From Paenibacillus sp. V4I7 (GTDB lineage: Bacteria; Bacillota; Bacilli; Paenibacillales; NBRC-103111), in NCBI RefSeq assembly GCF_030817275.1, contig NZ_JAUSZD010000002.1, positions 5,208,001 through 5,272,000 on the forward strand: a DNA stretch of 64,000 nt, written 5' to 3'. Position 1 is the stretch's first letter. Each line of letters opens with the position of its first letter. A program made the position numbers and the translations under genes. The notes under the pieces were generated by a model. The model saw only the letters and a program-made list of their open reading frames with translations, was not told the DNA's origin and ran no database searches. Shown piece by piece: positions 1 to 8,879 of this stretch.

Positions 1-36
1 GAACCCCTTATTTCTTATGGAGTCCCGGTCTTATAA
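1..36 (-). terminator. Terminator of sigK/ABC unit 1, cut by window edge
   Basis: Just past the ABC ATPase stop, the minus strand carries one arm of a GC-rich hairpin with a GACCGG start and a GGGGTTC end. The same element is complete after unit 3 (57825-57856), where the arms are AGACCGGA and TTCCGGTCT. The window begins inside this copy, so the second arm is missing. Confidence 0.6.
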
Positions 37-43
37 ATTACCA

Positions 44-718
44 CTAAACATCTTTATACAATCGCCCATCTCGAAAACGAATGATCCGCTTCGCCTGCTG
101 CGCAATCAAAATGTCATGTGTAATCAAAACAATCGTCCGACCTTGTTTATTCAATCTCTTCAAAAGATCCAAAATCTCCACACCCGTCTTCGAATCCAGC
201 GCACCTATTGGTTCATCCGCCAGAATAATAGACGGATCTCCTGCCAAAGCTCGGGAAATGGCGACACGCTGCTGCTGCCCACCGGATAATTCCGAGGTAA
301 GGTGTCCCCTACGATCTAATAAGTCCACCGATTCCAATGCCTGCAGAACATATGGCTCACGTTCCCTTTTCGTCATTCCCCGATAAATTAAAGGCAACTC
401 CACATTCTCATACGCACTTAATCTTGGCAGCAAGTTGAAGCTCTGAAAAACGAAACCAATCTTCTGATTGCGAATCTCAGCAAGCTGTGAATCCTTAAGC
501 ACGTTTATTGCTTGACCATCAAGGTTATAAACACCTTTATCCACAACATCCAAGCACCCGATGATGTTCATCAGTGTGGATTTGCCGGAACCTGATGGCC
601 CCATAATAGCTACGAACTCTCCATGATCAATATCTAACGAGACGTCATCTAACGCTTTAATCGTTTCCTCGCCCATCGTATAGTATTTACTGGCTTTCTC
701 GATATGGATTAACGACAT
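44..718 (-). CDS. MacB/LolD-type ABC transporter ATPase (unit 1)
   Basis: Predicted cytoplasmic ATPase of the MacB/LolD/YtrE class, which normally energises a FtsX-like permease; no permease gene is visible here. From the chosen start the protein has about 224 residues: Walker A GPSGSGKST near 40-48, Q-loop VFQSFNLLPR near 92, signature LSGGQQQ near 144, Walker B IILADEP near 165-170 and switch THD near 200. The residue after the Walker B EP is Ile (EPIGALD) where the family and copy 3 have Thr. The start is the ATG at 716-718, matching the well-spaced start in copy 3; an ORF 11 codons longer is open. It follows a sigK remnant by about 60 bases and is one of three copies in the window. Confidence 0.85.
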   Translation of the reverse strand: MSLIHIEKASKYYTMGEETIKALDDVSLDIDHGEFVAIMGPSGSGKSTLMNIIGCLDVVDKGVYNLDGQAINVLKDSQLAEIRNQKIGFVFQSFNLLPRLSAYENVELPLIYRGMTKREREPYVLQALESVDLLDRRGHLTSELSGGQQQRVAISRALAGDPSIILADEPIGALDSKTGVEILDLLKRLNKQGRTIVLITHDILIAQQAKRIIRFRDGRLYKDV

Positions 719-777
719 TACCTTCATCTCCATTACTTGCACAGGGTCCAAATAAATGAAGTATCCTATTCGTAACC

Positions 778-1305
778 TTACCGTTTCGCCTTATAAAACT
801 CATGATAAAGCTTCATCAACGCCCACTTCTCAATCCTCGACACATAGGAGCGGCTAATGCCCAGCTCCTTCGCAATCTCCCGCTGCGTCCGCTCTTCCCC
901 GCCAAGCTCCAGCCCAAACCGGCCAACGACGACTTCCTTCTCGCGATCGTCCAAGATTTCCAAGTTCCGATATATTTTGCTCTTCTCTATCTTGAGCTGC
1001 ACCTTATCCACTACGTCATCTGCTTCCGTACCGAGAATGTCGATAAGCGTAATTTCATTCCCCTCTTTGTCCGTTCCGATGGGATCATGCAAAGACACAT
1101 CTTTGCGCGTTTTCTTCAGTGAACGCAGATGCATAAGGATCTCGTTCTCAATACAGCGAGCTGCGAATGTCGCGAGCTTGGTCCCTTTGTTCGGCGAAAA
1201 CGACTCGATGGCTTTGATCAAACCGATCGTCCCGATCGAGATCAAATCCTCCAAATCTTCCCCTGTATTGTCGAATTTTTTGAGGTTGTGAACACAAAGC
1301 AACGT
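778..1305 (-). pseudogene. sigK: 5'-truncated sigK (sigma-K) gene, unit 1
   Basis: About 174 codons matching the sporulation sigma factor SigK from the end of region 2.1 ([15 protein letters not shown]) through regions 2.2-2.4 ([13 protein letters not shown]), 3 and 4.2 ([21 protein letters not shown]). The pro-sequence, region 1.2 and the start of 2.1 (roughly the first 60 residues of a 230-240 residue protein) are absent. Homology to the other two copies stops at an ACGTTGCTT motif near 1306, upstream of which the three sites are unrelated. Region 4.2 has Trp (RIEKWALMK) where the other copies have Arg. No convincing ribosome binding site precedes the first possible start. It is either a remnant or a short, pro-sequence-free sigma-like product. 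Confidence 0.8.
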
Positions 1306-1329
1306 AAATTTCCAATATGCACATGATTA

Positions 1330-1442
1330 CGCGTCCATCAATGTACCTTTGACTCTTGGGAAAGACCAGTCGGCTGTAACCCAATCTATCCGCCTCTTGT
1401 GCTAATGCCGTCGTTTCGCCCAGCTGCAGCGTTACGACATTC
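1330..1442 (-). pseudogene. Possible N-terminal fragment of a luciferase-like monooxygenase
   Basis: Immediately upstream of sigK unit 1 about 35 codons read in one frame and include LGETTALAQEADRLGYSR, which resembles the N-terminal helix of bacterial luciferase-like proteins (usually LAQEAERLGYHRFWVAEHH). After SRLVFPKS the similarity is lost. The frame runs on out of register into the sigK fragment. The match is short, so this is only a tentative remnant. Confidence 0.25.
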
Positions 1443-1514
1443 TCCTATTTGTGATTGGTCCAAAATACCCAATTTTAACATCATCTATCAGCTCTCTCTA
1501 ACTGTAACGCAAAA

Positions 1515-1562
1515 AAACAATTGAATAGCAAAAAGACAGCTGAGATCTCTCCTAGCTGCCCT
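1515..1562 (-). terminator. Terminator of the large sulfur operon
   Basis: After the GNAT stop, the minus strand shows an imperfect stem (GGCAGCT with AGCTGTC around GAGATCTC) followed by a TTTTT run. It would end the series of closely packed minus-strand genes that starts at 16183. Confidence 0.55.
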
Positions 1563-1572
1563 CATCAACTCT

Positions 1573-2070
1573 TTATAGAGCTGGCTGCCCCTGCTCTATT
1601 AATGTCTTTTTCAGAAAAATCAACGTATCCGTATCCCCAAGCGGTCTCTCAAAAAAAGCCTCGTAACCCTTGCGTTCATACATTGGAAGAAGCCAAGGAT
1701 GATTTTTCGACGTAGCGAGCACAACACCAGGCGCCAACAATGTATTTCGTACAACAACCTCCTCGACATAAGAATGGAGCCGGTTACCAACACCTTGATT
1801 TTTGAATGCAGGTAAGACTGCAAACCAATATAAGAAAGGAAGCTCGGTCAACTCTGGCAGGTTTTTCATTGAAATGGTTGCTGCAATTGAGCCGTCAATT
1901 TCCAAGACATAACTTGTATTTTCTAAAATGTTCTCTCTAATCATCTCGATATCCGCATTCGCAGCTCTAAATGTGATTCCCAATTCACGGATTGACTCAT
2001 ATGCGCCATCAATCACTTTGAATTGTTCTTCTGCATCATCTATGGTCGCTATCCGATAAACCTCACTCAT
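1573..2070 (-). CDS. GNAT family N-acetyltransferase
   Basis: About 165 residues with the GNAT fold: central strand LPFLYWFAVLPAFKNQGVG, where QGVGNRL fits the acetyl-CoA P-loop Q/R-x-x-G-x-G/A, and a C-terminal MYERKGYEAFF helix-strand typical of the family. The start is the ATG at 2068-2070, which overlaps the end of the oxidase gene by 8 bases; upstream in-frame Met codons lie inside that gene. It is the last gene of the sulfur operon before a terminator. SnaA in the B. subtilis ytmI operon is also a GNAT, acetylating S-alkylcysteines, but whether this one or the gene at 18995 is its counterpart cannot be told. Confidence 0.8.
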   Translation of the reverse strand: MSEVYRIATIDDAEEQFKVIDGAYESIRELGITFRAANADIEMIRENILENTSYVLEIDGSIAATISMKNLPELTELPFLYWFAVLPAFKNQGVGNRLHSYVEEVVVRNTLLAPGVVLATSKNHPWLLPMYERKGYEAFFERPLGDTDTLIFLKKTLIEQGQPAL

Positions 2071-3208
2071 TTTGGTCACCTTCCTGAAATCTCGATAAGG
2101 CAAAAGGAGAAATATCCTGCTCTGTTGTGCCTTTTCGTGTAAGATCTGATAAAATTTCACCCACGACACTAGCAAATTTAAACCCATGACCAGAGAAGCC
2201 TCCTGCGATAAAGACATGGTCATGTTCAGGATGGTGATCAATAATAAAATGCTCATCGGGTGTACATTCATATTTACAAACAGCTCCTCGAACTACCTGA
2301 CCTGCAGCTTGAGGCAGAAAAGCTTCCAACGCTTGCCGCAAATCATTCTCATCTTGGTCATAATGACCGAACGGCTCGAAGGGCAACCCTGGCTTCCATG
2401 TCTGACCAGCATCATGCCGACCGATTTTCACACCAGATCCGTTAATGCTCGGGAAGCCATAGAACCCGCCATATTCCGCTCCGAATGTGAAACCAGGAAA
2501 CCTAGTAGAATCATACAACGTATCATCCGATTTAAACCATGCTACTGCCTTACGTACCGATCGGATCGGGAGCTGTACAACGGAATCTAATTCGCTGAAC
2601 CAAGCTCCAGTACTCAAAATCAATTGATCGGCATGATAGGTCCCGTCAAGCGTTTGTACGGTAACCCCACTGTTCCACACGTTAATACACGTTATAGGTG
2701 TGTTCACTAGAAGCCTTGCGCCTGCGGCCAAAGCTTGCTGACGATATGCGCGAACACAATCTTCGCTATAAAGAAACCCAGCTTCCTGTTCAAACAAACC
2801 AACATAGGATTCAGGAAGCTTTACCCCTGGCCAACGATTATGAATCTCATCCGCATCTAGACGATCAACCTTTAGACCAAAAGCCTTCGTAGATTTCATT
2901 TTATTGCCCAAATTGACCGATTCAGCTGCTCCTATATTCAGAACCCCACTGCGAACAATCAAACGCTGATTCGTCACAGCTTCGAGCTCTTGCCACAGCT
3001 TGTCAGCTTTTAGAGCCATTGCCGTATACGTAGGGCTACCTGAATAAGCATGCCGGATAAGCCGAGTTTCCCCGTGGTGACTTCCTGCCACATGAGGGGG
3101 ATCATATTTATCAATCAGCAGCACTTTGACATTCTGCTTGGCTAAATAAAATCCTGCACTCATGCCCATGGAACCAGCGCCGACAACAATGACATCATAT
3201 GCACTCAT
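2063..3208 (-). CDS. solA: N-methyl amino acid oxidase (SolA / monomeric sarcosine oxidase family)
   Basis: 381-residue FAD enzyme expected to oxidise N-methylated amino acids (sarcosine, N-methyltryptophan) to the free amino acid, formaldehyde and hydrogen peroxide. The N-terminal dinucleotide motif is VVGAGSMGMSAGFYLAK (about 8-24), followed by GSHHGETRLIRHAY near 43-56, a hallmark of the MSOX/MTOX branch. The conserved Cys that binds flavin covalently is present in VCKYECTPDEHF, and IAGGFSGHGFKFAS follows. It overlaps DinB upstream by 4 bases and the GNAT downstream by 8, so translation is probably coupled. No N-demethylating oxidase belongs to the B. subtilis ytmI operon that I know of, so this hints at an N-methylated substrate. 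Confidence 0.85.
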   Translation of the reverse strand: MSAYDVIVVGAGSMGMSAGFYLAKQNVKVLLIDKYDPPHVAGSHHGETRLIRHAYSGSPTYTAMALKADKLWQELEAVTNQRLIVRSGVLNIGAAESVNLGNKMKSTKAFGLKVDRLDADEIHNRWPGVKLPESYVGLFEQEAGFLYSEDCVRAYRQQALAAGARLLVNTPITCINVWNSGVTVQTLDGTYHADQLILSTGAWFSELDSVVQLPIRSVRKAVAWFKSDDTLYDSTRFPGFTFGAEYGGFYGFPSINGSGVKIGRHDAGQTWKPGLPFEPFGHYDQDENDLRQALEAFLPQAAGQVVRGAVCKYECTPDEHFIIDHHPEHDHVFIAGGFSGHGFKFASVVGEILSDLTRKGTTEQDISPFALSRFQEGDQNE

Positions 3209-3669
3209 AATGCCTGTTTAATCCGCTCAATCTGCAACAAATGTGCACCTACATGATTAACAAATCCATCGTACAGTTCAGATAATTTTAAGGTTAACCC
3301 TTTCACATTCACACCGGATCTTTCCCAATCTGCCCCAGATAAACGCTTGAAGAATAAGCTATTGTAAGTGAGCAGCGCATTATATATAGCCAAGACTTCC
3401 TCAATGGTGCTCTCATTTGCTTTCGAACGGCTTACCCATAGGTCTTGGTCAAATGCAGGCAACTGGACATCCGATTCCGCAACGATTTTTCGAATTCGAA
3501 AGGAGGTTACGATGCTGTGATCCACCAAGTGAGAAATGACTTCTATAACACTCCATTTGGCCTCCGAAGCTTTCCAATGCAATTGCTCGTCGCTCAAACC
3601 CTCAATAGCTGAACGAAGCTGCTCAAATGTATTTGTAAATTTTTGAAGATCAATGATTTCTTGGCCCAT
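3205..3669 (-). CDS. DinB family protein
   Basis: About 154 residues forming a predicted DinB/YfiT four-helix bundle. Family features are WSVIEVISHLVDHS near residue 40, giving a His in helix 2, and a C-terminal HVGAHLLQIERI with two His positions, consistent with a metal site. The ATG at 3667-3669 is chosen because GGAGG lies eight bases upstream; the longer ORF would overlap the tcyN-like stop without such a site. Some DinB-fold proteins are thiol-dependent transferases (for example bacillithiol S-transferases), which would suit a sulfur locus, but the substrate is not evident. Confidence 0.75.
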   Translation of the reverse strand: MGQEIIDLQKFTNTFEQLRSAIEGLSDEQLHWKASEAKWSVIEVISHLVDHSIVTSFRIRKIVAESDVQLPAFDQDLWVSRSKANESTIEEVLAIYNALLTYNSLFFKRLSGADWERSGVNVKGLTLKLSELYDGFVNHVGAHLLQIERIKQAL

Positions 3670-3688
3670 AGTTGTCGCCTCCGTATAT

Positions 3689-4441
3689 TTAAATGACATA
3701 ACTCCATTCCGGTGTTACACGCTTCAAGAACTGCTTCGTTCTCTCTTCCTTAGGCTTTACAAAAAGCTCCTCAGGTTGCCCCTGTTCCACAATGACGCCG
3801 CCATCCATGAAAACGACATGACTAGAAACTTCTCTTGCGAAACCAACCTCGTGAGTAACAATAATCATTGTCACCCCTTCGTTAGCAATCTTTCTTATGA
3901 CAGTTAACACTTCTCCCACCAGTTCAGGATCCAGTGCAGACGTTGGCTCGTCGAACAAAATTACTTCAGGATTTAAGGCAAGGGCGCGAGCGATACCTAC
4001 ACGCTGCTGTTGTCCGCCTGAGAGTTGGCTAGGATAAGCATTCACTTTATCCGAAAGTCCGACTTTGTCGAGTACTTCCAAGCTCTTTCTTCTTGCCTCA
4101 TCTTTCGGCTGCTTTTGAGCAATAACAAGCCCTTCCATCACATTTTCCAGCACCGTTTTGTGCTTGAACAGATTATAATGCTGAAAAACCATCGCTGTTT
4201 TCCGACGTAGCTGAATGATGTCCTGTTTACTAGGATGCTTCCCGCTAATTTTGAAATCATCAATGGACACCTCGCCTTCGTTAGGTCGCTCCAAGAAATT
4301 GACGCATCGCAGCAATGTTGTTTTGCCAGATCCGCTTGGACCCAGTATAGCGACAACATCGCCTTTTTTAACTGTCAAATTAATGCCGTTCAACACCTTA
4401 TTCTTGCCGAAGGACTTATGGATGTTCGATAAGCGAATCAT
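3689..4441 (-). CDS. tcyN: Cystine-type amino acid ABC transporter ATPase
   Basis: 250-residue polar amino acid importer ATPase. Walker [10 protein letters not shown] (33-41), Q-loop VFQHYNLF, signature [15 protein letters not shown], Walker [15 protein letters not shown] and switch His in THEVGFAR are all present. Sequence and neighbours match TcyN of the B. subtilis TcyJKLMN system, which takes up cystine and related S-containing amino acids. It overlaps the upstream permease gene by 4 bases (ATGA arrangement). Exact substrate cannot be read from the ATPase. Confidence 0.85.
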   Translation of the reverse strand: MIRLSNIHKSFGKNKVLNGINLTVKKGDVVAILGPSGSGKTTLLRCVNFLERPNEGEVSIDDFKISGKHPSKQDIIQLRRKTAMVFQHYNLFKHKTVLENVMEGLVIAQKQPKDEARRKSLEVLDKVGLSDKVNAYPSQLSGGQQQRVGIARALALNPEVILFDEPTSALDPELVGEVLTVIRKIANEGVTMIIVTHEVGFAREVSSHVVFMDGGVIVEQGQPEELFVKPKEERTKQFLKRVTPEWSYVI

Positions 4442-5157
4442 GCGACTCCTCCTCGATTATAAACCGTTACTTTTTTCTCTAAAAATGCGGTAAGTCTTTC
4501 GGCTAGCAGCGTCAAGCCCCAATAAATAAAGGCAGCGGCAATATAGGCTTCCAGAAATTTCAAACTCACCGACGCAACGACACTTGCTTTACCAAGAAGT
4601 TCCATCTGCGACACTGTAAAAGCAAGAGATGACGTATGCAGAAAGCCAACAAAAATGTTGCACAAATTTGGTAAAATAACACCAATCGCTTGAGGAGCAA
4701 CAATTCGCCAAATCGCTTGAGGAGTGGTCATTCCAATGGCATAGGCCGCCTCAATTTGGCCTCGATCCACTGATAAAATGCCGGAACGAATAATCTCCGA
4801 CATGTAGGCACCAGCCGTGATGGAGAAAGCTGTCAAGACTATAAGCAGAGAAGGTACGGATGCCGATTTGAAGCTCCACCCGTAATAGGCAGATAAGCGA
4901 TCAATAATATAAGGCAGACCCCAATAAATAAGCAAGATATGCAGCAGTATAGGCGTCCCCCGCAGAAACGATACATAGAAATCAAGGATGGGATAGATGT
5001 ACTTAACTTTGTAAATACGAGCGAAAGCCGTTAATAGACCGATGCCGAAGCCAATGACAAGAGGGATGAAGGTTAAAACCAATGTCAATGGTAAAGCCTT
5101 TAATATTTCAAAAAATGCGGTATAAATGAACATAACATCAATTCTCATCTTCCTCAC
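4438..5157 (-). CDS. tcyM: Cystine-type ABC transporter permease (TcyM-like)
   Basis: 239-residue HisM/TcyM-type permease with about five membrane segments. The loop that contacts the ATPase ([22 protein letters not shown]) sits near residues 136-157, and [20 protein letters not shown] near 63-82 is the usual family motif. It is paired with a second permease one base upstream, and together they would form the heterodimeric channel. It belongs to the SBP-permease-permease-ATPase set at 6733-3689. Confidence 0.85.
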   Translation of the reverse strand: MRKMRIDVMFIYTAFFEILKALPLTLVLTFIPLVIGFGIGLLTAFARIYKVKYIYPILDFYVSFLRGTPILLHILLIYWGLPYIIDRLSAYYGWSFKSASVPSLLIVLTAFSITAGAYMSEIIRSGILSVDRGQIEAAYAIGMTTPQAIWRIVAPQAIGVILPNLCNIFVGFLHTSSLAFTVSQMELLGKASVVASVSLKFLEAYIAAAFIYWGLTLLAERLTAFLEKKVTVYNRGGVA

Positions 5158-5158
5158 C

Positions 5159-5857
5159 TCACCTAGCTAACGGACGCTCATGCCTTTGCAGCCTGAACTC
5201 TGTTACCTTAAATACTTTCTCCAAAATGAGTACGGTTACGTAATAGATAATCGTCAAACTAATATACACTTCCAAAGTATGTGCTGTTGCAGCTATCAGC
5301 GTTTCCCCGCGCCCCATCATATCCATCACACCTATGGAGAATGCCAGCGATGTATCTTTAAGAAATCCAATGACAGAATTGGCAAAGTTCGGGAAGGCAA
5401 TCAGCAGCGCTTGTGGCATGACGATTCGGAAGAATGACTGCTTTCCGGTCATTCCCACAGCGTAAGCGGCTTCTGTCTGTCCCCGGTCGACTGAATTAAC
5501 AGCCGCCCGGATATTTTCAGATTTAAAAGCAGCAATACTGAGGCCATAGGTAATAATAACGAAATAGATGGGATCCCACCGTGAAATATTAATATGTACG
5601 ATCTCAAGAAGCATTGGCAAACCGTAGAAAACAAGAAATAATTGAATGAGAATAGGTGTTCCTCGCATAAAAGATACATAGACGACAGAGATTTGGCTAA
5701 GCACTGGAATCTTGTATAAACGAGTTAATGCAATTAGTGTGCCTAGGATAAGTCCTAAGGTTAATGAAACTACGAGTATTAATAAGGTGATCGGCAAGTA
5801 ATATAGCAACTTCGGGATAAATGTTGTAACAAGTGTAATATCGAATGATTTTCCCAT
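5159..5857 (-). CDS. tcyL: Cystine-type ABC transporter permease (TcyL-like)
   Basis: 232-residue amino acid ABC permease with about five hydrophobic segments. It has SFMRGTPILIQLFLVFYGLP near 62-81 and the ATPase-contact motif EAAYAVGMTGKQSFFRIV near 133-150. The start abuts the SBP stop (5858) with no gap. It is a paralogue of the following gene; heterodimeric permeases are usual for TcyLM. Confidence 0.85.
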   Translation of the reverse strand: MGKSFDITLVTTFIPKLLYYLPITLLILVVSLTLGLILGTLIALTRLYKIPVLSQISVVYVSFMRGTPILIQLFLVFYGLPMLLEIVHINISRWDPIYFVIITYGLSIAAFKSENIRAAVNSVDRGQTEAAYAVGMTGKQSFFRIVMPQALLIAFPNFANSVIGFLKDTSLAFSIGVMDMMGRGETLIAATAHTLEVYISLTIIYYVTVLILEKVFKVTEFRLQRHERPLAR

Positions 5858-6733
5858 CTAATTCCCTACTGTGTAATCGGCTCCAAGCCAATGAGTGCTT
5901 AGTTTACCAAGCGTTCCATCTGCTTTAATACTCTTAACTGTCTCGTCAATTTTCTTTTTTAGTTCCTCTCCATCTTTACGTAAAATGAAATAAACCTTCG
6001 AGTTAGAGAGTGGTTCCCCAACAGTTTTCAATTGTGCATCCACCGATTTATTCACGAAATCAATAGCAAACTGCGTGCTAATCGAGGCATCTGCACGACC
6101 TGCCTTGATTTGTGTTTTCGAATCTTCACCAGCGCCCGTATAAACGATATTAATCCCCGTATTGTGCTCTTTGTTATATTTCTCAGCAAGCACAGCAGCG
6201 TTACTCGTTGCTGTCACGAGAAGCTTTTTGCCTTTGAGATCGTCAATGGACTTAATAGCTGTGTTGTCTTTATGTACGATAATTTTATTCGGGAAAATGT
6301 TGTAAGCTTCGTCGTTATAGAGGAACTTCTGTTTTCTTTCTTCATTTATTTCCATTTGATGAGCGATGAAGTCGATTTTGTTTGTTTCCAAGCTCAACAG
6401 CAAGTTTTTGAATTCCATTGTTTTCAATTCAAACTCATACTCAGGAAGTCGCTTATCGATTTCTTTCACAAGCTCCACATCATAACCAGTCAAATTACCC
6501 TTGTCATCAATAAAGCAAATGTTCGGGAATTGTGTACCTGTCCCTACGACGATTTTCTTCACAGCTTTCGGAGTGGTTGCAGCAGTTGCTTGTGCTGTAG
6601 CTGTAGCTGCCGTTGTCGCCGCGGCAGTAGCAGCTGCACCCGAGTTTGTGCTGGCGGTTTTGGACTGAGTTGCACACCCAGCTGCGAATGTAGCCGTAAG
6701 AATGATGGTTGAAAGTACCGTCAATTTTTTCAT
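5858..6733 (-). CDS. Amino acid ABC transporter substrate-binding lipoprotein (TcyJ/K-like)
   Basis: About 291 residues from the ATG at 6731-6733, which has GGGAGG upstream. A lipoprotein signal ends in TATFAAGC, so Cys is near residue 20. A low-complexity Ala/Thr linker of some 30 residues separates the lipid anchor from the binding domain. The mature part is a family 3 periplasmic-type fold (GTGTQFPNICFIDDKGNLTG, YDVELVKEIDKRLP, IDFIAHQMEINEERK), as in cystine binders. B. subtilis has two such genes (tcyJ, tcyK); here there is one. Confidence 0.85.
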   Translation of the reverse strand: MKKLTVLSTIILTATFAAGCATQSKTASTNSGAAATAAATTAATATAQATAATTPKAVKKIVVGTGTQFPNICFIDDKGNLTGYDVELVKEIDKRLPEYEFELKTMEFKNLLLSLETNKIDFIAHQMEINEERKQKFLYNDEAYNIFPNKIIVHKDNTAIKSIDDLKGKKLLVTATSNAAVLAEKYNKEHNTGINIVYTGAGEDSKTQIKAGRADASISTQFAIDFVNKSVDAQLKTVGEPLSNSKVYFILRKDGEELKKKIDETVKSIKADGTLGKLSTHWLGADYTVGN

Positions 6734-6769
6734 GTAATAAAAGCCTCCCAATATGTTTCAATTTTATAA

Positions 6770-6806
6770 TTGAATTATTCCTATAGACTAACTAAGGATT
6801 AGGTGT
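6770..6806 (-). promoter_or_regulatory. Possible internal promoter before the Tcy-type importer
   Basis: In the 75-base gap between the fused ATPase gene and the SBP gene the minus strand has TTTACA and, 18 bases on, TATAGG. This could be an internal sigma-A promoter, but the fit is modest and read-through from the upstream operon is just as likely. Confidence 0.3.
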
Positions 6807-6827
6807 AAAAAAACGCACTTCACTAAA

Positions 6828-8861
6828 TTACAAAGGGTAATGGCAGGCTGTCCAATGATCTTGGCGAATTTGGAGCAGTTCCGGTTGTTCTTCTTTACAT
6901 CTTGCCGTAGCTGCCGGACACCTTGTATGGAATCGGCAACCGGATGGCGGATTCGCAGGGGAAGGAATTTCTCCTTCGACAACAAACCACTCTCTTTTCC
7001 TGGTTGGATCAGGCGAAGGGATGGAGGATAGCAGCCCCTTCGTGTAGTGATGGGAGGGATGAAGAAACAACTCTTCACTGGGAGCAATTTCAACAAGCTT
7101 TCCTAAATACATGACACCGATGCGATCTGACAAATGGCGTACAATGTTTAGGCCATGAGCAATAAACATGTACGTTAATCCTAATTTTTTCTGCAAATCC
7201 TGCATTAAATTAACAATTTGCGCTTGTACAGATACATCTAACGCAGATACGGCTTCATCAGCAAGAATGAATTGCGGATTCAAAGCAATCGCTCTGGCGA
7301 TACCTATTCTCTGTCGTTGACCTCCGGAAAACTCGTGTGGGAAACGATCATAGAAAGAACGATTTAATCCAACTAATTCCAGTAATTCCTCTACCTTAGA
7401 GCGCTTCACTGCAGCAGCGAAAGATTCATGTATTTCAAACGGCTCGCCGATAATTTCGCCAACCTTCCAACGCGGATTCAATGAACCGTAAGGATCCTGG
7501 AAGATGACCTGCATTTCCCGCCTCGTTCTCTGTAAGCCTTTGGCAGTATGCTTGGATAAATCCTGATCTTCGAAAAGTATCTTTCCGTGAGTTGCTTTCT
7601 CTAATTGCAGCATCACCCTGCCTAAGGTTGACTTACCGCTTCCGGATTCACCAACCAGTCCGAATGTTTCCCCTTTACGGATGGAGAAGGATACATCGTC
7701 AACTGCTCGAATATAAGTCTTCGAGCTGTTAAACGTCCCTTTCCCTACCGGGTAATATTTGCTTAGTCCTCTTACTTCAAAGAGCGTCTGCCCTCCCTTT
7801 TCTTGATCCCTGGCCCCAAGGATAGGCTGCTCGCGCGCTGTTTCAATCTTGTCCGTTGAAATCACGTTCTGCTGCTTTTCCTCTAATTGAACTATTTCCT
7901 CCGCGTACCAACACGCGCTTAAGCGCCCATTTACATGACTAAGAGGGGGGCTGTCTTTCTTACAACGTTCGGTTGCATAGGGACACCTCGGATGAAAATG
8001 GCATCCTGTAGGCAGATCAGATAAGTTAGGTATCGTTCCTTCAATAGAAAACAATCGTGTTGTTCGATCACTATCCATCGTCGTAATCGAACGAAGTAAG
8101 CCTCGTGTGTACGGATGATAAGGTTTACTGAACAGCTGCTGCACTGTCGCTTGTTCAACGATCTGTCCTGCGTACATCACAATAATATGATCTGCCATCT
8201 CTGCAGCAATCCCCAAATCATGTGTAATCAGTAAAATTGACATGTTGAATTCAGCTTTCAGTTCTTGCAGCAAGTGGATTATTTGCGCTTGAATCGTCAC
8301 ATCAAGCGCTGTGGTCGGTTCATCGGCAATAAGCAGCTGCGGACCACAGGCAAGGGCCATTGCAATCATTGCTCGTTGAAGCATCCCACCTGACAGCTCT
8401 CCAGGATATTGCTTCATGCGAATTTCAGGTTCGGGAATGCCAACACGCTGCAACAAGTGAATGGCCCGCTCCCTAGCCTGAATTCGATTACCCTGTTTAT
8501 GCTCAATAATAACTTCTGTAATTTGACTGCCGATTGTAAAAACCGGATCGAATGCAGCCATCGGTTCTTGGAACACCATTGCCATCTTTTTCCCGCGTAA
8601 TGCACGAAGCTCCTTCTGGGATAAGGTTGCAAGGTCTTCGCAGTCCAGTACAATTTGACCGCCGGCAATAACGCCATTCTCATAGTCAATTAATCGCATA
8701 ACTGACTTCGAAGTAACGGACTTACCACTTCCAGATTCACCTACTAGGCAGACCGTTTCTCCTGCGGCAATTTTAAATGAAATGTCATTTATCGCTGTAA
8801 ACGATCCTTGTTTCGTCGTAAATTGAACACTCAGATTGTCAATCTCAAGCAGTTGTTTCAA
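6828..8861 (-). CDS. Fused dipeptide/oligopeptide ABC transporter ATPase (DppD-DppF type)
   Basis: 677 residues holding two complete ABC ATPase domains. Domain 1 has Walker A GESGSGKS near 41-48, signature LSGGM near 156 and the Cys-rich C-terminal motif CHFHPRCPYATERC near 287-300. Domain 2 has Walker A near 404-411, signature FSGGQRQRIGIARAI and a second Cys motif CRFHTRCPAATARC near 641-654. Each half ends with the iron-sulfur-type four-Cys element of Opp/Dpp ATPases. The fusion resembles E. coli GsiA and YejF, where both motor subunits sit on one chain. It follows dppC by 18 bases. Peptide-like or glutathione-conjugate-like substrates would suit the locus. Confidence 0.88.
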   Translation of the reverse strand: MKQLLEIDNLSVQFTTKQGSFTAINDISFKIAAGETVCLVGESGSGKSVTSKSVMRLIDYENGVIAGGQIVLDCEDLATLSQKELRALRGKKMAMVFQEPMAAFDPVFTIGSQITEVIIEHKQGNRIQARERAIHLLQRVGIPEPEIRMKQYPGELSGGMLQRAMIAMALACGPQLLIADEPTTALDVTIQAQIIHLLQELKAEFNMSILLITHDLGIAAEMADHIIVMYAGQIVEQATVQQLFSKPYHPYTRGLLRSITTMDSDRTTRLFSIEGTIPNLSDLPTGCHFHPRCPYATERCKKDSPPLSHVNGRLSACWYAEEIVQLEEKQQNVISTDKIETAREQPILGARDQEKGGQTLFEVRGLSKYYPVGKGTFNSSKTYIRAVDDVSFSIRKGETFGLVGESGSGKSTLGRVMLQLEKATHGKILFEDQDLSKHTAKGLQRTRREMQVIFQDPYGSLNPRWKVGEIIGEPFEIHESFAAAVKRSKVEELLELVGLNRSFYDRFPHEFSGGQRQRIGIARAIALNPQFILADEAVSALDVSVQAQIVNLMQDLQKKLGLTYMFIAHGLNIVRHLSDRIGVMYLGKLVEIAPSEELFLHPSHHYTKGLLSSIPSPDPTRKREWFVVEGEIPSPANPPSGCRFHTRCPAATARCKEEQPELLQIRQDHWTACHYPL

Positions 8862-8879
8862 CTTGCGCCGCCTCCCTTG

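Noticed and set aside
778-1305. Interruption of sigK by a skin-like prophage element
   Set aside because: Three copies broken at one border, no recombinase and no N-terminal half nearby; the position also differs from the B. subtilis skin site as I recall it.
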